Source: Rhodosporidiobolus odoratus (lineage: Eukaryota > Basidiomycota > Microbotryomycetes > Sporidiobolales > Sporidiobolaceae). From it: a DNA stretch of 64,000 nt. Position 1 is the stretch's first letter; each line of letters starts with the position of its first letter. The position numbers were made by a program, and so were the translations under genes. Location of the stretch: contig JAOANU010000006.1 in assembly GCA_034387635.1 (NCBI GenBank), positions 620,001 to 684,000 of the forward strand, given 5' to 3'. This document shows positions 10,081 to 20,592 of this stretch, piece by piece. A model generated the notes under the pieces. That model was not told where the DNA came from. It made no database searches and was given only the letters and a program-made list of their open reading frames with translations.

Positions 10081-10767
10081 AGCTACACAATCGGTTACTT
10101 CAACGTAGTTGGAACCGTCGTTCCTTTCTTCTTCCCTGCTCCCCTCCGAACCTTTTCGTCTTGTCACCTCTGTCTGTCGTGTGCAGGCAGATTTCCTTCA
10201 GTTAGTCAGTCAGTGGTCGGTACCCCTTCTTCTTGTTTTTCCGTTCCGAACGATGGCAATTCCGAATTGGGGCAGCAGTACACATTCAGCTCGGCTCACG
10301 AGACTACGAGCCACGCGATCGAAGAGGAAGAACGAATGGGTTGCGTTACGCTTTGCTAGAAATGCCCGGTCCAACAGAAAGGGGAGAGAAAGGAACGACG
10401 TGTGCTTTGTACGCAAGAGATGAGAGACGACACAAGCGAACGAGAGGTGGGGTAGATAGGACTGCCAGGGGGGGTATAAGGTATGAGGAAGGAAGGAAGG
10501 AAGGAAGGAAGGAAGGAAGGAAGGAAGGAAGGAAGGAAGGAAGGAAGGAAGGAAGGAAGGAAGGAAGGAAGGAAGGAAGGAAGGAAGGAAGGAAGGAAGG
10601 AAGGAAGGAAGGAAGGAAGGAATAGATCAACAGACGGCGAATAGTATACTGCGAAACGACAACTGGGAGAAAGAAAGAGGGAAAGCGGGGAACGAGGAGG
10701 AGGAGGAGACGAGGGCGAGACGGAAAACAAGCCACATTCAACCCGCGGTAGCCTCCAACGGAACAGG
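10081..10767. other. Intergenic region between convergent genes
   Basis: Holds the 3' ends of the oxygenase and of the minus-strand gene that ends at 10768, plus the GGAA microsatellite. No gene seen. Confidence 0.5.
10487..10622 (+). repeat. (GGAA)34 microsatellite
   Basis: An uninterrupted tetranucleotide array of 136 bp. The long open frames across it on both strands come only from the repeat. Confidence 0.95.
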
Positions 10768-12870
10768 TCACACCTCCACCTCAACTCCCACTAGCACCTC
10801 CACCTCCCTGTCCCTCCCAATCTTGCTCCAATCCTCCAACCCCCTCCCACTCCTCCTCATCCCCCTCTCTTTCTCGACAATTCCGGGCGAGAGGCAGGTG
10901 GGGGTGCGCAAGGTAAAGTCACTAGGTACCAACGACGTTCGACGGTCCGAGTTTTGAGGAGGAGCGAGAGGGATAGTAGGTGGGTAAGTGGGAAGGCGAC
11001 GGTGTAGAGTCGTTACAGGGCGACGGGGGGAGAAGGATGAGGGAGAGGGCGGGTAAAAGGGCGGATCATCGTCATCATCGCTATTGTTGTTGTTGTTGTT
11101 GTTGTTGAAGGATAGCGAAGTTGGGGACATGGAAGGTGTGAAGGAGGAAGGAGTAGGAGCTGTTGTCACTGGACGGAGGACCACAGCGCCGGGTTGAGAT
11201 GGTAGTAAAGAGCGAATCGACAGCGGAAGGTCATCTTCTCCTGCTTTGGTATAGTCGAAGGTGACGAGGGAGTAAGAGCGACGTGGAGGGGCAGGCCGAG
11301 ACTCTCCTGCTGTCGACGTGGGCGAGGGAGCAGGGGAAGAAGAAGAAGGGGAAGGGGATGAAAGAGACCGCCGTAAGGAGGGTAGAGCGCCCGAAACGAG
11401 CGAAGGTAGGGATAGAGATGAAAGTCGTCGAGAGTGGGAGGGCTTGTCATGTGACGGTGGTGGTGGCGTGATGGGCGGGCTGGGAGGCAGTGGGCTTGAG
11501 CATTCCCTGGAATGACCCCTGCCCTTTTCCCTCTCTCTACCTTTTCCAGCTCCATTCCTCCCTTCTTTCAATTTCTGCACGACCGCAAAAAACTCCTCCC
11601 CCGGCAATCCCTCCAACGGCGCCGGCGCGTTCGGGATCTCCTTCCCCGCACCTACACGCGCCTCACCCGGCCTCTCGACCTCAGGTACCACAACACAAAA
11701 AGGCGCCAAAACTCTTCTCCGTTCTTCCTCCCTAACCCTCACACACACAGCCCAAATGGCCATCTCTCTCCCCGCTTTGAGACCCCCTAATCCCGCTTTC
11801 TCTCCTCCCAGAGAATGCAGAGAGGCTTTGACGAGCTTGTCAGAGAGACGTTGGGTCAAGGTGCGGAGGATTAGGGATTCGAGGAGTTTTTTCTGTGGAT
11901 CTGAAGAGGTGGAGGAAGAGGAGGAGGAGGAGGAGGAGGAGGAGGAGGAGGAGGAGGAGGAGGAGGAGGAGGAGGATGGGGTGAAGAAGGAGAGAGGGGA
12001 GGAAGAGAATCGAGGGAAACTGCCTTGTTGCGCGGGGATTCGCGACGAGAGTGCGGCAGCCGCGAGAGGGCGGGTGTAGCGCCTCGAGAGAGGCGGACGT
12101 GGGTGACAAGGAGTGCTGGGAGATGGGGAACGACCGCGTGGAGGTGCAGGTGGGCAGGGGGAGAGAGGCGAAGAGCGGAGAGGAGCAAAGCAACGTTGGG
12201 CGATAATGAAGGGATGAATCTTGGCTTGTGTCGGTGATGGAGTTGGGGAATATTGGCGCGCAGAGTGTAGCGACGAAGGCGGTGAGGCGAAAGAAATCGT
12301 AGAAAGGGAGGAAGACCGTCGATGGGGCTGGGGGTGTTTCTGCGGGCTGTGGAAGTGAAGCCGCCGAGATGCCCCCTCCGAAGGCGCCCGGGTATGGTTC
12401 CCCCCACTGCTACTCCCACTCCTACCTCGACTCCTGCCTAACCCCGATCCCGACCGCGAGGCATCTGGCGAAGCAGTGGGCGTATCCGGTCCCGCCCCTT
12501 CGTCTTCTTCTTCTTCCTCTGATCGCTCCTCATCTCTCCTCTTAGCCCTCTCCATCCTACCCTGTTTCAGCTCATCAACTTTCCTCGCCTTCTTCTCACT
12601 CTGAGCCACCTGAATCTGCATCTGAATCTCCTTCAATGCTTTTCTCTCCCTTTTCTGCTGCGGCGACCTCGGTCGTTCGCCTCCTTGCTCACAGCCCGTA
12701 CATTCGCGATGCTGAGGGACAGGGATGGGAACGAACGCTGCACGAATGGGTATGGGGGCGTGCATGGGTCTTGTCGAGGAGGCTGAGGTTGGGGCTGAGG
12801 ATTCCGGTGAAGTAGCTGTTGAGGATGAGGTTGAGAGGAGGGGGAATGAAGGGAGGTTGTATGAAGGCAT
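10768..12870 (-). CDS. Low-complexity, probably disordered hypothetical protein
   Basis: A single exon of 700 aa from ATG at 12870; the frame is open further upstream but without ATG. The protein is rich in Ser, Pro and Arg, with a basic, charged N-terminal third (KKARKVDELKQGRMERAKRR), a run of about 24 Ser encoded by a GGA/TCC microsatellite (about 11910-11976) and an Asn-Asp run. One more ordered stretch lies mid-protein (KKLLESLILRTLTQRLSDK). No family recognised. Such proteins in related yeasts are often labelled proteophosphoglycan-like on composition alone, which says nothing about function. Codon use fits a real gene; the exact start is less sure. Confidence 0.6.
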   Translation of the reverse strand: MPSYNLPSFPLLSTSSSTATSPESSAPTSASSTRPMHAPIPIRAAFVPIPVPQHRECTGCEQGGERPRSPQQKRERKALKEIQMQIQVAQSEKKARKVDELKQGRMERAKRRDEERSEEEEEDEGAGPDTPTASPDASRSGSGLGRSRGRSGSSSGGNHTRAPSEGASRRLHFHSPQKHPQPHRRSSSLSTISFASPPSSLHSARQYSPTPSPTQAKIHPFIIAQRCFAPLRSSPLSPCPPAPPRGRSPSPSTPCHPRPPLSRRYTRPLAAAALSSRIPAQQGSFPRFSSSPLSFFTPSSSSSSSSSSSSSSSSSSSSSSTSSDPQKKLLESLILRTLTQRLSDKLVKASLHSLGGEKAGLGGLKAGREMAIWAVCVRVREEERRRVLAPFCVVVPEVERPGEARVGAGKEIPNAPAPLEGLPGEEFFAVVQKLKEGRNGAGKGREREKGRGHSRECSSPLPPSPPITPPPPSHDKPSHSRRLSSLSLPSLVSGALPSLRRSLSSPSPSSSSPAPSPTSTAGESRPAPPRRSYSLVTFDYTKAGEDDLPLSIRSLLPSQPGAVVLRPVTTAPTPSSFTPSMSPTSLSFNNNNNNNNSDDDDDPPFYPPSPSSFSPRRPVTTLHRRLPTYPPTIPLAPPQNSDRRTSLVPSDFTLRTPTCLSPGIVEKERGMRRSGRGLEDWSKIGRDREVEVLVGVEVEV

Positions 12871-13692
12871 CGTCGAGACCAAACGCCAGAGCGATGACTG
12901 CTCGGAGACAAGGGAAGGTGAGAGAAGGAACCGGGTGGCGAAAGGGATAGGAGATGGAGCAAGAAACCTCCGCCGAGAAAGAGGTGGGGGAGGGGAATAG
13001 CGACTGGCGCTCGGAAAGTCGGTCCTCGCCTTGTACACCTCTCACTGTCTATCGACAAGGGGGGTTAGCGATTCCTAGTGCTTATACTCGGCGGGCGAAA
13101 GATGATTTACCTGGTTCGGATCTTGCGCGGAGCTGTAGTTGTTGATGAAGCGATGACAGGCGCAAGGGTGGACTGGGCGGCAGGGAGACACGGATAGCGA
13201 AGCGACTATTTCTCAAAACACAATACGAGAGAGCGGTGGAATGAGCGAGTGGTATGATGAGAAGCGGAGGCGGCAACAAGAAGGAGCGAGCGTCGTGTTT
13301 GCGCTGACGAGGGATTGGGATGGAACCGAGAGGGCTTTGCAAAAGACCACACAGTCCGAGCGTGGAGTGCGTAGCAACCTGAGCAGGTGGGTGAACGAGC
13401 GCCAAAGCGGAGTGAAGGTGGAGCCAGACGAAGGAGGCGGTGCTCATCAGAAATTTTCCCTCTCGCAAGAAGCGGGAGCATGCGAGCGAGTCCTACGGGC
13501 CAAAGCGAGATAAGTATGGCGCAATGACTGCAAAGTGCGAATCAGCGTTACGTGAGCAACCGCAACGCACCCTGCTGCATGGGCCGGTCTTCTGGTACAG
13601 TTTTTAAATCTCGTCAGAATCAGGGAGTCCAAGTGGAGAATCCTGCGCATGTTACAGTTCCGTTGCCGTCGTCACAAGTAAGAGCAAGTCTA
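12871..13692. other. Intergenic region upstream of the disordered-protein gene
   Basis: About 820 bp between the start at 12870 and the TIM8 stop at 13693, both on the minus strand. Presumably promoter and TIM8 3' end. No gene seen. Confidence 0.45.
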
Positions 13693-14202
13693 CTAGTGCC
13701 CCTTGCGCTCCTAAACAGCGAGAGGGTCAGTTGCAAGTCCTGTTTCGCGTTCATTCCGAGTGAGCGGACAAGGAGCGAGAGGCGACGCACCTCGAGGCTC
13801 TTCACGATAAACAGACTCGAGTCGAGGAATCGGTCGACGCAGTTGACTGCAAGGACCAGAAGGGAAGTCAGCTTGGGCGGCGAAAGGCAAGAGAGGAAGA
13901 AAGAGGAAAAGAAGGGAAGCGACGGACCAAGGCAGCTCTCCTCGCCCCGACTGAACCTGGCTCCCGGTTGACCCTTTACGCAGAGGTCCCAGCACGTGTC
14001 GGTGAATTGGTGAATCTGGACGGTGCGAGGTATAGTGAGCCAAGGGACGGCTAAAGCGGGAGAAAGAGAGAGAGAGAGAGAGTACCTGAGTTTGGAGTTG
14101 TGCTTTTGTCTGTTCTTGCTGTAGGAACTGCTGTAGCTCTATGCGAGTCTGTGCGTCAAATGAGTCGAGACCTTGTTGTTGTTGTTGAGGTTGAGATGCC
14201 AT
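13693..14202 (-). CDS. TIM8: Mitochondrial intermembrane-space chaperone Tim8
   Basis: Four exons (14202-14086, 14015-13928, 13846-13791, 13710-13693) join in phase to give 92 aa. The small-TIM signature is complete: twin CX3C motifs CWDLC and CLVNC, separated by 16 residues. The N-terminal helix (FDAQTRIELQQFLQQEQTKA) resembles Tim8/DDP1. Tim8 pairs with Tim13 in a hexamer that guides hydrophobic precursors to the inner-membrane TIM22 complex; the twin CX3C cysteines form disulfides after MIA40 import (family knowledge). The last coding exon is only 18 nt (ERKGH and stop). It is divergent from the LisH-WD40 gene. Confidence 0.93.
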
Positions 14203-14539
14203 GCTGAGAGAGAGATGAGATGAGAAGGGAGAGTCTGCAGGAGGACAGAGCGAGATCAGCACCGGGAAGCACGACGAGGGCATGGGCTAGTTTGCACAGG
14301 TAGCTAGAGCAAGACTGAGTGGGTTGTCAGATGCGCCAGACGGTCTCGAGAGCTGGAGTCGAAAATGGCATGGCCATCTCAATCCAGTTCTCGCTTCCTG
14401 ACCTTGCTGACCTTGAACTCGAACTCGCTTGCTGTTCACTCGTCACCCACCCCCACCCCCACTGGTTACCCTCATCCAACAAGCCCACTTGGGGGCCGTC
14501 CTCCTGCTCCTCCAGTCCTCCTCCTTCGATCCTTGTTCA
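14203..14539. promoter_or_regulatory. Bidirectional promoter region, TIM8 / LisH-WD40 gene
   Basis: 337 bp between two divergent starts. The plus strand is C-rich (14450-14560). No specific site could be assigned. Confidence 0.5.
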
Positions 14540-17500
14540 ATGCCACCTTCTCCCTCACCTCATGCCACCTCAACTGCAAGGGATGGCAGTCAGATGATGA
14601 CATCAGATGAACTAGACTGGCTAGTCTACTCTTACCTCAACGAATCAGGTTACCACCACACCTCCTTCTCCCTCCTTCAAGAATCTGCCCTTGAAGCTCC
14701 CTCGTCCTCGTCTTCCAATGCCTCGAATGCAACAGCCGACAAGCACCACCCCGATACCAACACCAATGGAAGGGAAGACTCGCCCGCTAGGAATCCCATC
14801 ATGGACACTGTCGTCCCACCTGGTCACTTGATCCGCATCCTTCAGAAAGGCCTGCTCTACCTCGAGGCTGAAGCTCGCTATCGAGGCGTACGTACCTTGT
14901 ATTCCCCTCGTCGACCGGGATGACTCTGCTGACCAAGGCATCGATGAGCAGGAGACCAAAGCCCCTCGACCGCGCCTAGTAGGCTATCCCATCCCCACCA
15001 CTCTCCCTCTCCCTCCCTTACCCAAACACGTCCCCACCCCTCCCCCTCCCGCCCCTCGCCCTGCTTTACCTCCAAAATCGACTTCTCAGACCTCCTCCTC
15101 CTCGACGTCTTGCGCACCCGCAGCATCTGCCTCGACTAGCAACCACGAAAAGGGCAAAGCCAAAGCCCCACTGCCTTCTTCTTCTTCCGCCACCCCTGCA
15201 GCCGTTGCATCTACCTCTACCGCCACGTCTACAGCGACCGCTGCACACGCTGGAGCTGGATCTGGCGTTGGAACCGGAAAGAGGAAAGGACCCGCGCACA
15301 CAAGTGATCGGGAAGAAGGTGCGTCCGAAGGCCCGAAACGGCCTAGGACGGCTTCGGCCGAGGTGGACCCCGCCACTGCTACTACGGCGAGTGGTACGGG
15401 TGGAGTGGGGAGGAAGAAGGTGAAATCGGCGGTGGTGGGAGGAGAAAAAGGGACGGAGGAGAAAGAAAAGGAAAAGGAGAAGGAGAAGGAGAAGGAGAAG
15501 AAGGATGTCAAGGGCAAGGGTAAGGCCAAGGCGACGGATGACAGAGAGGGGGATACAGTTATGGACGAGGTTTCGTCAGCAGAGATTCCTCTGCCGCCGG
15601 CGCCTTTGACGGTGGCCTCGAAGAAGCTCTCGACGTCAACGACATTAGGTACTGGAGCGAAAGAAGGGGAGAAGGACAAGAAACGGAAGGAGAGAGAGGG
15701 AAGTTGGGGAGGTGGGAACGGGGCGAAACGAGAACGGGAGAAGAAGGACGATGATCTCAAACCGCCCGCTTCGAAGAAAACCGCTGCGCCTTCCCATCCC
15801 TCCGCCCCCACCTCCGCCTCTACCTCAACGACCTCTACTGCTCCTCCACCTCCCGCTCCTACTCTGACCACGAAACGCTCCACCTCTCCAACGACTACCC
15901 GTAAACCCATCCCATCTTCGTCTCTATCTACTTCCACACAACCCTCGAGTCCCTCAACCTCAACAAGCGCAGTCGGATCATCGGCGGCGGCGGCGAATGG
16001 CGCACCTCCCTCGACTAGCCAACCCACAGCCGCCAAATTCCGCATCACTACCTCGACCAAGACGGTTTCGACTCCAGTCTCTGGGTCGAGGTTGAACCCT
16101 TCTTCTTCTTCTTCTTCTTCTAGCGTGACTCCTTCCACCACGTCAGCGACAGCTGCGGCAGAGAGGGAACGGTTGTTGAAGGTGAAGCAGGAAGGGGAGG
16201 CTGGGACCCCGAGGGGAACGGGGGGTGCGGGAGGGACGAATGGTTCGAATGCGACGTCAAGACCTTCTTCTTCCTCCTCCTCCGCTGCTGGGATGAAAAA
16301 GACGGGGAAGGAATCTCGGGGAGAGCAGCGGGATAGGGATCCAGTTCGGGAGAAGGACAGGGATAAGGAGAGAGAGCGGGAAAAGGAGAAGGAGAAGGAG
16401 AAGGAGAAGGAAAAGAAGGGTTCAGTGAAGGAGCGGGAGGACAAGAAGGTAAAGAGGGAGAGGGAACGGAGGAAGGAAAAAGAGAGGGAGGCGGAGGATG
16501 CTGTGGTGCTAAAGGGGGTTAAGAGGGTTGAGAGCGAAGATCAGAAAGGGGTGGTCAAGTTGCGGGGACATGCGATGGCGGTACGTCCTTTCGTTCTCAT
16601 GTGTTCATGTCGTGCCTCGACCTTTCGCGTCCTCGCGCGGAGATGTTGGCGCGTCGGCGTGAAACGGACCAGACTGCTGAAAATCTCTGCTCTACCGCCT
16701 TTCCCATCGACGTCTGTGTACCTCCATCCCCTCTTGCATCATCTTGCTCATCTGGCCGCATCCCTCTCATCGCCCACAGAAGGTCCAACCCTGCGCCTTC
16801 AACCCCTTTGTCCCCTCCCTCCTCGCCACTGGAGGCGGCGACTCGACCTGTCGAATCTGGGACGTTCCCCTCCCCGGCGCTACCTCCTCCTCCTCCTCCT
16901 CCAACGAGCAAAAGGTAGTCACAGATCATGTGATTTGTAAGCATGCTTCAGCTCAGAGGAAGGTTGATGTCACCGCCGTGGCGTGGGATCCGAGTGGGAG
17001 CTTGCTGGCCACGGGGAGTGAGGATGGGATTGCGAGGGTTTGGACGTACGTAAACCTCCCCTGGCAGCTCTTTTTCGGTCTCTTACCCTTCGCCCGGAAA
17101 TGGGCTAGTGACTGCACATGCAAAGTTACCTATGCTGAGCCCACCACTGATTTGAATATCGCAGCCCCTCTGGCGATCTCCACCTCGTCCTCTCGATGCA
17201 CATGCGCGAAATCTGCACCGTCGCTTGGTCTCCTTCGGGTACTCTAATCATCACCACCTCATTAGACGGAACGGTTTGTCTGTGGGAACTTTCGAGTGGG
17301 AAAGTTAGGCAGCAGTATTCGACTCATACGGATGCCGTGGTGGATGTTGATTGGTTTGATGAGAATACTTGGGCGACGGCGAGTATGGACAAGACTTGTC
17401 ATCGTTCGTTTCCTTTCGCCTCTTCTTCTTTCCCTTTCTTCCTTTCTTCCTTAGCTTATCTGAGCATGTAATGACTGGCCCTCTGTCTCTCTCTCGTTCT

Positions 17501-18595
17501 AACGCTCATCGCCTTACAGTCCTCTCTGCCACGCGCACTACTCCCCTACACCGCTTTCGCGGCCACCGCGACGAAGTCAACGTGGTGAAATTCTCCCCCT
17601 GCGGCACCCTCCTCGCCTCCGGTTCCGACGACGGTAGCGTCCGTATCCATTCCCTCCGTTCTATCCCTGCCATAGCCGCTGCAGTCGCTGCGAGACCGGT
17701 TAAACGGGGTGATCGGGATAGAAAGATTGATCAGGATCAGGAGGATGGGGGCGGGAATGGAGTTTGGGCGTTGGAGGGTCATACGGGGGAGGTTCATCAG
17801 GTGGCTTGGCATCCCAAGGCGGGGAAGGAAGGGGAGGAGGGACCGAGGTTGATTGCGAGGTATGTTCGATTTGTTGCCCCTTTCGCAACCCTGCCATCTT
17901 GATCCCCCTACGCCAAGTTGTCTCGCACCTACGCCAAGTTGTCTCGCACTCCTACGACAGACACGGTGTCTTCTCACGTGTGCTGACGGCTTGTTCGTGT
18001 CCCCCATTGCCTTTCACCCATTCGCAGCTGCTCCTTTGACCACTCGGCCCGCCTCTGGGACGCCGACGCCGGAACCTGCCTCCATACTTTTACCCGTTCC
18101 ACAGACTATGTCTATAGCATCTCGTTTGAACCTCAGCTGGGGAGGTGGCTCGCTACGGCGAGTAATGATGGGAGGTTGGAGGTTTATGAGGTAGAGGTGA
18201 GTACCTGCCCTTTTCTCCCTCCCTCACTCTCTCTCTCTCTCTCTCTCCCTCTCTCTTCTTCTTCGACACAGAGGACGAACCGTTGGCTCCAGTTGCGCGT
18301 GGTATGAGCGTGCGCGACTTGAGCTTCTCCATCGCGTCGGGAGGGTCGGGTAACGTAAACCCTGGCTACATGGGTACTGACAGCGTTTTTTTTTTCTTTT
18401 CTTTGCGATCTTTCCCTTTTTCTCACCTCGGCACCGCAGTCGCGCTCCCTCTCCCTCGAATACACCCATTCCGATCCCATCTACGAGATCACGTGGCATC
18501 CTCACGGGAACCAGATTGCTGTTTGTGGCCAGAGTGAGGATGTGGCTGTGGTGGCGATTGAGGGGTTGACGGTTAAGGGCAAGGGGGGGAAGTAA
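14540..18595 (+). CDS. LisH-WD40 corepressor subunit (TBL1/Sif2-like)
   Basis: Seven exons: 14540-14887, 14952-16580, 16780-17045, 17165-17403, 17520-17859, 18028-18196, 18440-18595, all in phase, giving 1048 aa. A LisH motif at the N-terminus (DELDWLVYSYLNESGYHH) is followed by a very long low-complexity Ser/Thr/Lys linker (about residues 120-650), then a WD40 propeller. Repeats are visible, for example in LLATGSEDGIARVWT, ITTSLDGTVCLWEL, LLASGSDDGSVRIHS and CSFDHSARLWD. The order matches TBL1/TBLR1 and yeast Sif2, which tether HDAC complexes (SMRT/NCoR, Set3C) in the nucleus, so a role in transcriptional repression is likely. The linker is much longer than in known members. A start at 14594 (MMTSDELDW) is an alternative. 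Confidence 0.87.
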
Positions 18596-18834
18596 ATCGA
18601 AAGTAGGCGGGTGGGGGAGGAAGACAGAGAGAGACAGAGTTGGGGCGGGGGAGGGGGAGGTACTTGGAGTGGTTTGGAATGAGACAGCTCCGTGTAGGCG
18701 CTGTATTGCTTGCTTTGTACTTGGTCCCCCGTCGCGCCGCCGGGCAGAGAAAGAGCAGGCTTCGGCGAGGAAAGGAAAGGAAAATGTAGTTACAACATGC
18801 ACAACATGAACTAAACCGACTCTGCACCACGCTA

Positions 18835-19374
18835 CTACAGTCGAACTGCGCCTCGCTGATACCGCTTGTTGACTTGTACCTGCAAGACCAACGACACACG
18901 CGCCGTTGAGAAATGGCAGTAGAGTAGAGCGGGACGGTCAGTAAGCCACGAGGGTGCCCAAGGTCGAAAGTGAGGCTTACCTGGCAGGCACAGAAGGCGA
19001 CGAATGCTCCGTATACGGCGGCGCTACAGGTGTGTGCAAGACGAGCGATGAGCGATACTGGTCAAATGGAGAAAAAGGTCGAGAGGAGAGAATGAGAGGA
19101 AGAGTGAAAGGGGCTTACGCGAGGTAGCAGTTCTTGGCGACAGCATGAGGGTCATGTGGTGACTTGGTTGAGCCGGTGAGGACCTGGACGAGGTGGACGA
19201 GGTCAGGGAGGACCCGGCGGGGGTAGGGAGGGAGGGAGGGAAGGAAAGGAGGGGGAAACACACCTCGACCTCGAGGTCGAATGCGCATCCCAACCCGAGC
19301 AGAATGAGGACGCCGAAACTGGAGATGACGGTGCAGCAGCTGGCGAGACCTGTACCGACTAACGGGCGTGACAT
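18835..19374 (-). CDS. V-ATPase subunit f / RNASEK-like two-pass membrane protein
   Basis: Four exons (19374-19264, 19183-19119, 19023-18981, 18879-18835) give 87 aa in phase. There are two hydrophobic segments, about residues 10-33 (CCTVISSFGVLILLGLGCAF) and 53-74 (NCYLAAAVYGAFVAFCACQ), with a short basic C-terminus (QVNKRYQRGAVRL). Length and pattern match the RNASEK family, whose yeast member is subunit f of the V-ATPase Vo sector, so a vacuolar/endosomal proton-pump role is the best guess. It is divergent from the GatC gene with only 100 bp between start codons. Confidence 0.75.
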
Positions 19375-19474
19375 ATCGTAATGAGGTGGATGGTTCCGGA
19401 TGAGAGAGAGCGGGATGCGGATGACGAGGACTAGTAGCAATCTCTCACTTCGACTAGCTCATAACGACTAACAG
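19375..19474. promoter_or_regulatory. 100-bp bidirectional promoter, V-ATPase f-like / GatC
   Basis: Both start codons face outward from this 100-bp stretch, so leaders and promoters of both genes must overlap here. Confidence 0.6.
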
Positions 19475-20053
19475 ATGCTACGGATACCTAGAGCACTCTA
19501 CCGCACACCCGGCCAACCTCGCTATATTCACTCCACCCCGAGGTCACATTCCTCTCCACCTCGACCTCATCCTGCATCAACAACAGATGACATTCAAGTA
19601 GACGACCTGTGCATCCCTCTTGAACCACCCTACTCCATCTCGGACTACCTCCCATCTCCCTCACAAACCCCTACCCTGTCCCGAGAGACTCTCCTCAAAC
19701 TCCATAAACTCGCGGCTCTCCAACCCCCATCCACCGAACAAGGCTGGAACGACTTGAAGGACCTCGACGAACTCGTCGCCATCGTTCAAGCCGTACGCCA
19801 CGTCGACACTGGCTCTCTCGGACTACAACCAGGGGAAATGGTAGATGCCAGAGTCAGGGCAGAGGACGAACCCGTCGACTGGGAGACAAAGGTCGAGCTG
19901 AGGGAACCCGTCGAGCAGGGTCAGGAGCTACTCAAGTCGGCCCCAAAGACAGAGGGAGGGTATTTTGTCGCTCCAAGTCCGCAAAACATCAAAACGAGGA
20001 AACCGAGTCTGACCGGCTCGAGCGACGAATCAGTGTTGGACGAGCAGTACTGA
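19475..20053 (+). CDS. gatC: Mitochondrial Glu-tRNA(Gln) amidotransferase subunit C
   Basis: A single exon of 192 aa. The N-terminus (MLRIPRALYRTPGQPRYIHS) is Arg-rich without acids, fitting a mitochondrial targeting peptide. The core (LSRETLLKLHKLAAL... to QAVRHVDT) and the C-terminal block (ELREPVEQGQELLKSAPKTE) follow the GatC pattern of a helix, a VDT turn, then a REDxxxx-A-P-x-T-E region. GatC clamps GatA and GatB together in the enzyme that makes Gln-tRNA(Gln) by transamidation in mitochondria. The protein is longer than bacterial GatC because of the presequence and a tail. Confidence 0.87.
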   Translation: MLRIPRALYRTPGQPRYIHSTPRSHSSPPRPHPASTTDDIQVDDLCIPLEPPYSISDYLPSPSQTPTLSRETLLKLHKLAALQPPSTEQGWNDLKDLDELVAIVQAVRHVDTGSLGLQPGEMVDARVRAEDEPVDWETKVELREPVEQGQELLKSAPKTEGGYFVAPSPQNIKTRKPSLTGSSDESVLDEQY

Positions 20054-20592
20054 AGGTGCGCTCAGCGGATTGGCTGTGCCTCGTAATCATGCTGACTAGT
20101 CTGCTGGACAGCCTCAGTCGATGTACCCATACTTGATCCCCTGTTGTACCCTCTCTGCAATGCAACTTGCATGATCGCACCAATGCGCGCTGCAGCCGTG
20201 CCATCGGCTGTCGTTGCTCTCCTAGTCCATGGGCAATCCTCCCCTTCGTCGTCCTTCCCTTCGCACCGCTTGCTGCCGCTCCACCTCCGCGCACGCACCT
20301 TCTCAAACGCGTTTTTGTTTCTTCAATCGCGTTCTCGATCGCGTCGAGAACGGCGTAGCGAACACCGGAACTCCAGAGCCAGCAAACGCGCGTTCTGCTG
20401 ATTCACCGTCTGGAGGTCCAGAACAGCGGATAGGCCTCCTGCCGACCGCTGGTACCCCCTTCCATGCCAGCAGGATCGCAATCCGGCCGCTTGGTTTCTT
20501 TCTCTCTTCTCAATCTCACCTCGTGCCGCTCTTTACCAACTACTCGGTTCGCTTAGCGTATCGACACCCGTCCGAATCCATACCTCCTCAGC
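20054..20592. other. Intergenic region, no gene seen
   Basis: About 540 bp between the GatC stop and the start of the secreted Cys-rich gene on the same strand. Probably terminator and promoter. Confidence 0.45.

Noticed and set aside
10233..10784. Open frames with Lys-Glu-Gly-Arg or Phe-Leu-Pro-Ser repeats
   Set aside because: They come from the GGAA microsatellite, which is open in all frames. No coding signal outside the repeat.
11871..12419. Pro-rich and Leu-rich antisense or out-of-frame ORFs near the TCC repeat
   Set aside because: Shadows of the poly-Ser coding microsatellite of the 10768-12870 gene.
15086..16444. Long open frame on the minus strand (about 450 codons)
   Set aside because: It lies antisense to the low-complexity linker of the LisH-WD40 gene. 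Its Ser/Phe/Val-rich composition is only the mirror of Lys/Glu/Thr codons.
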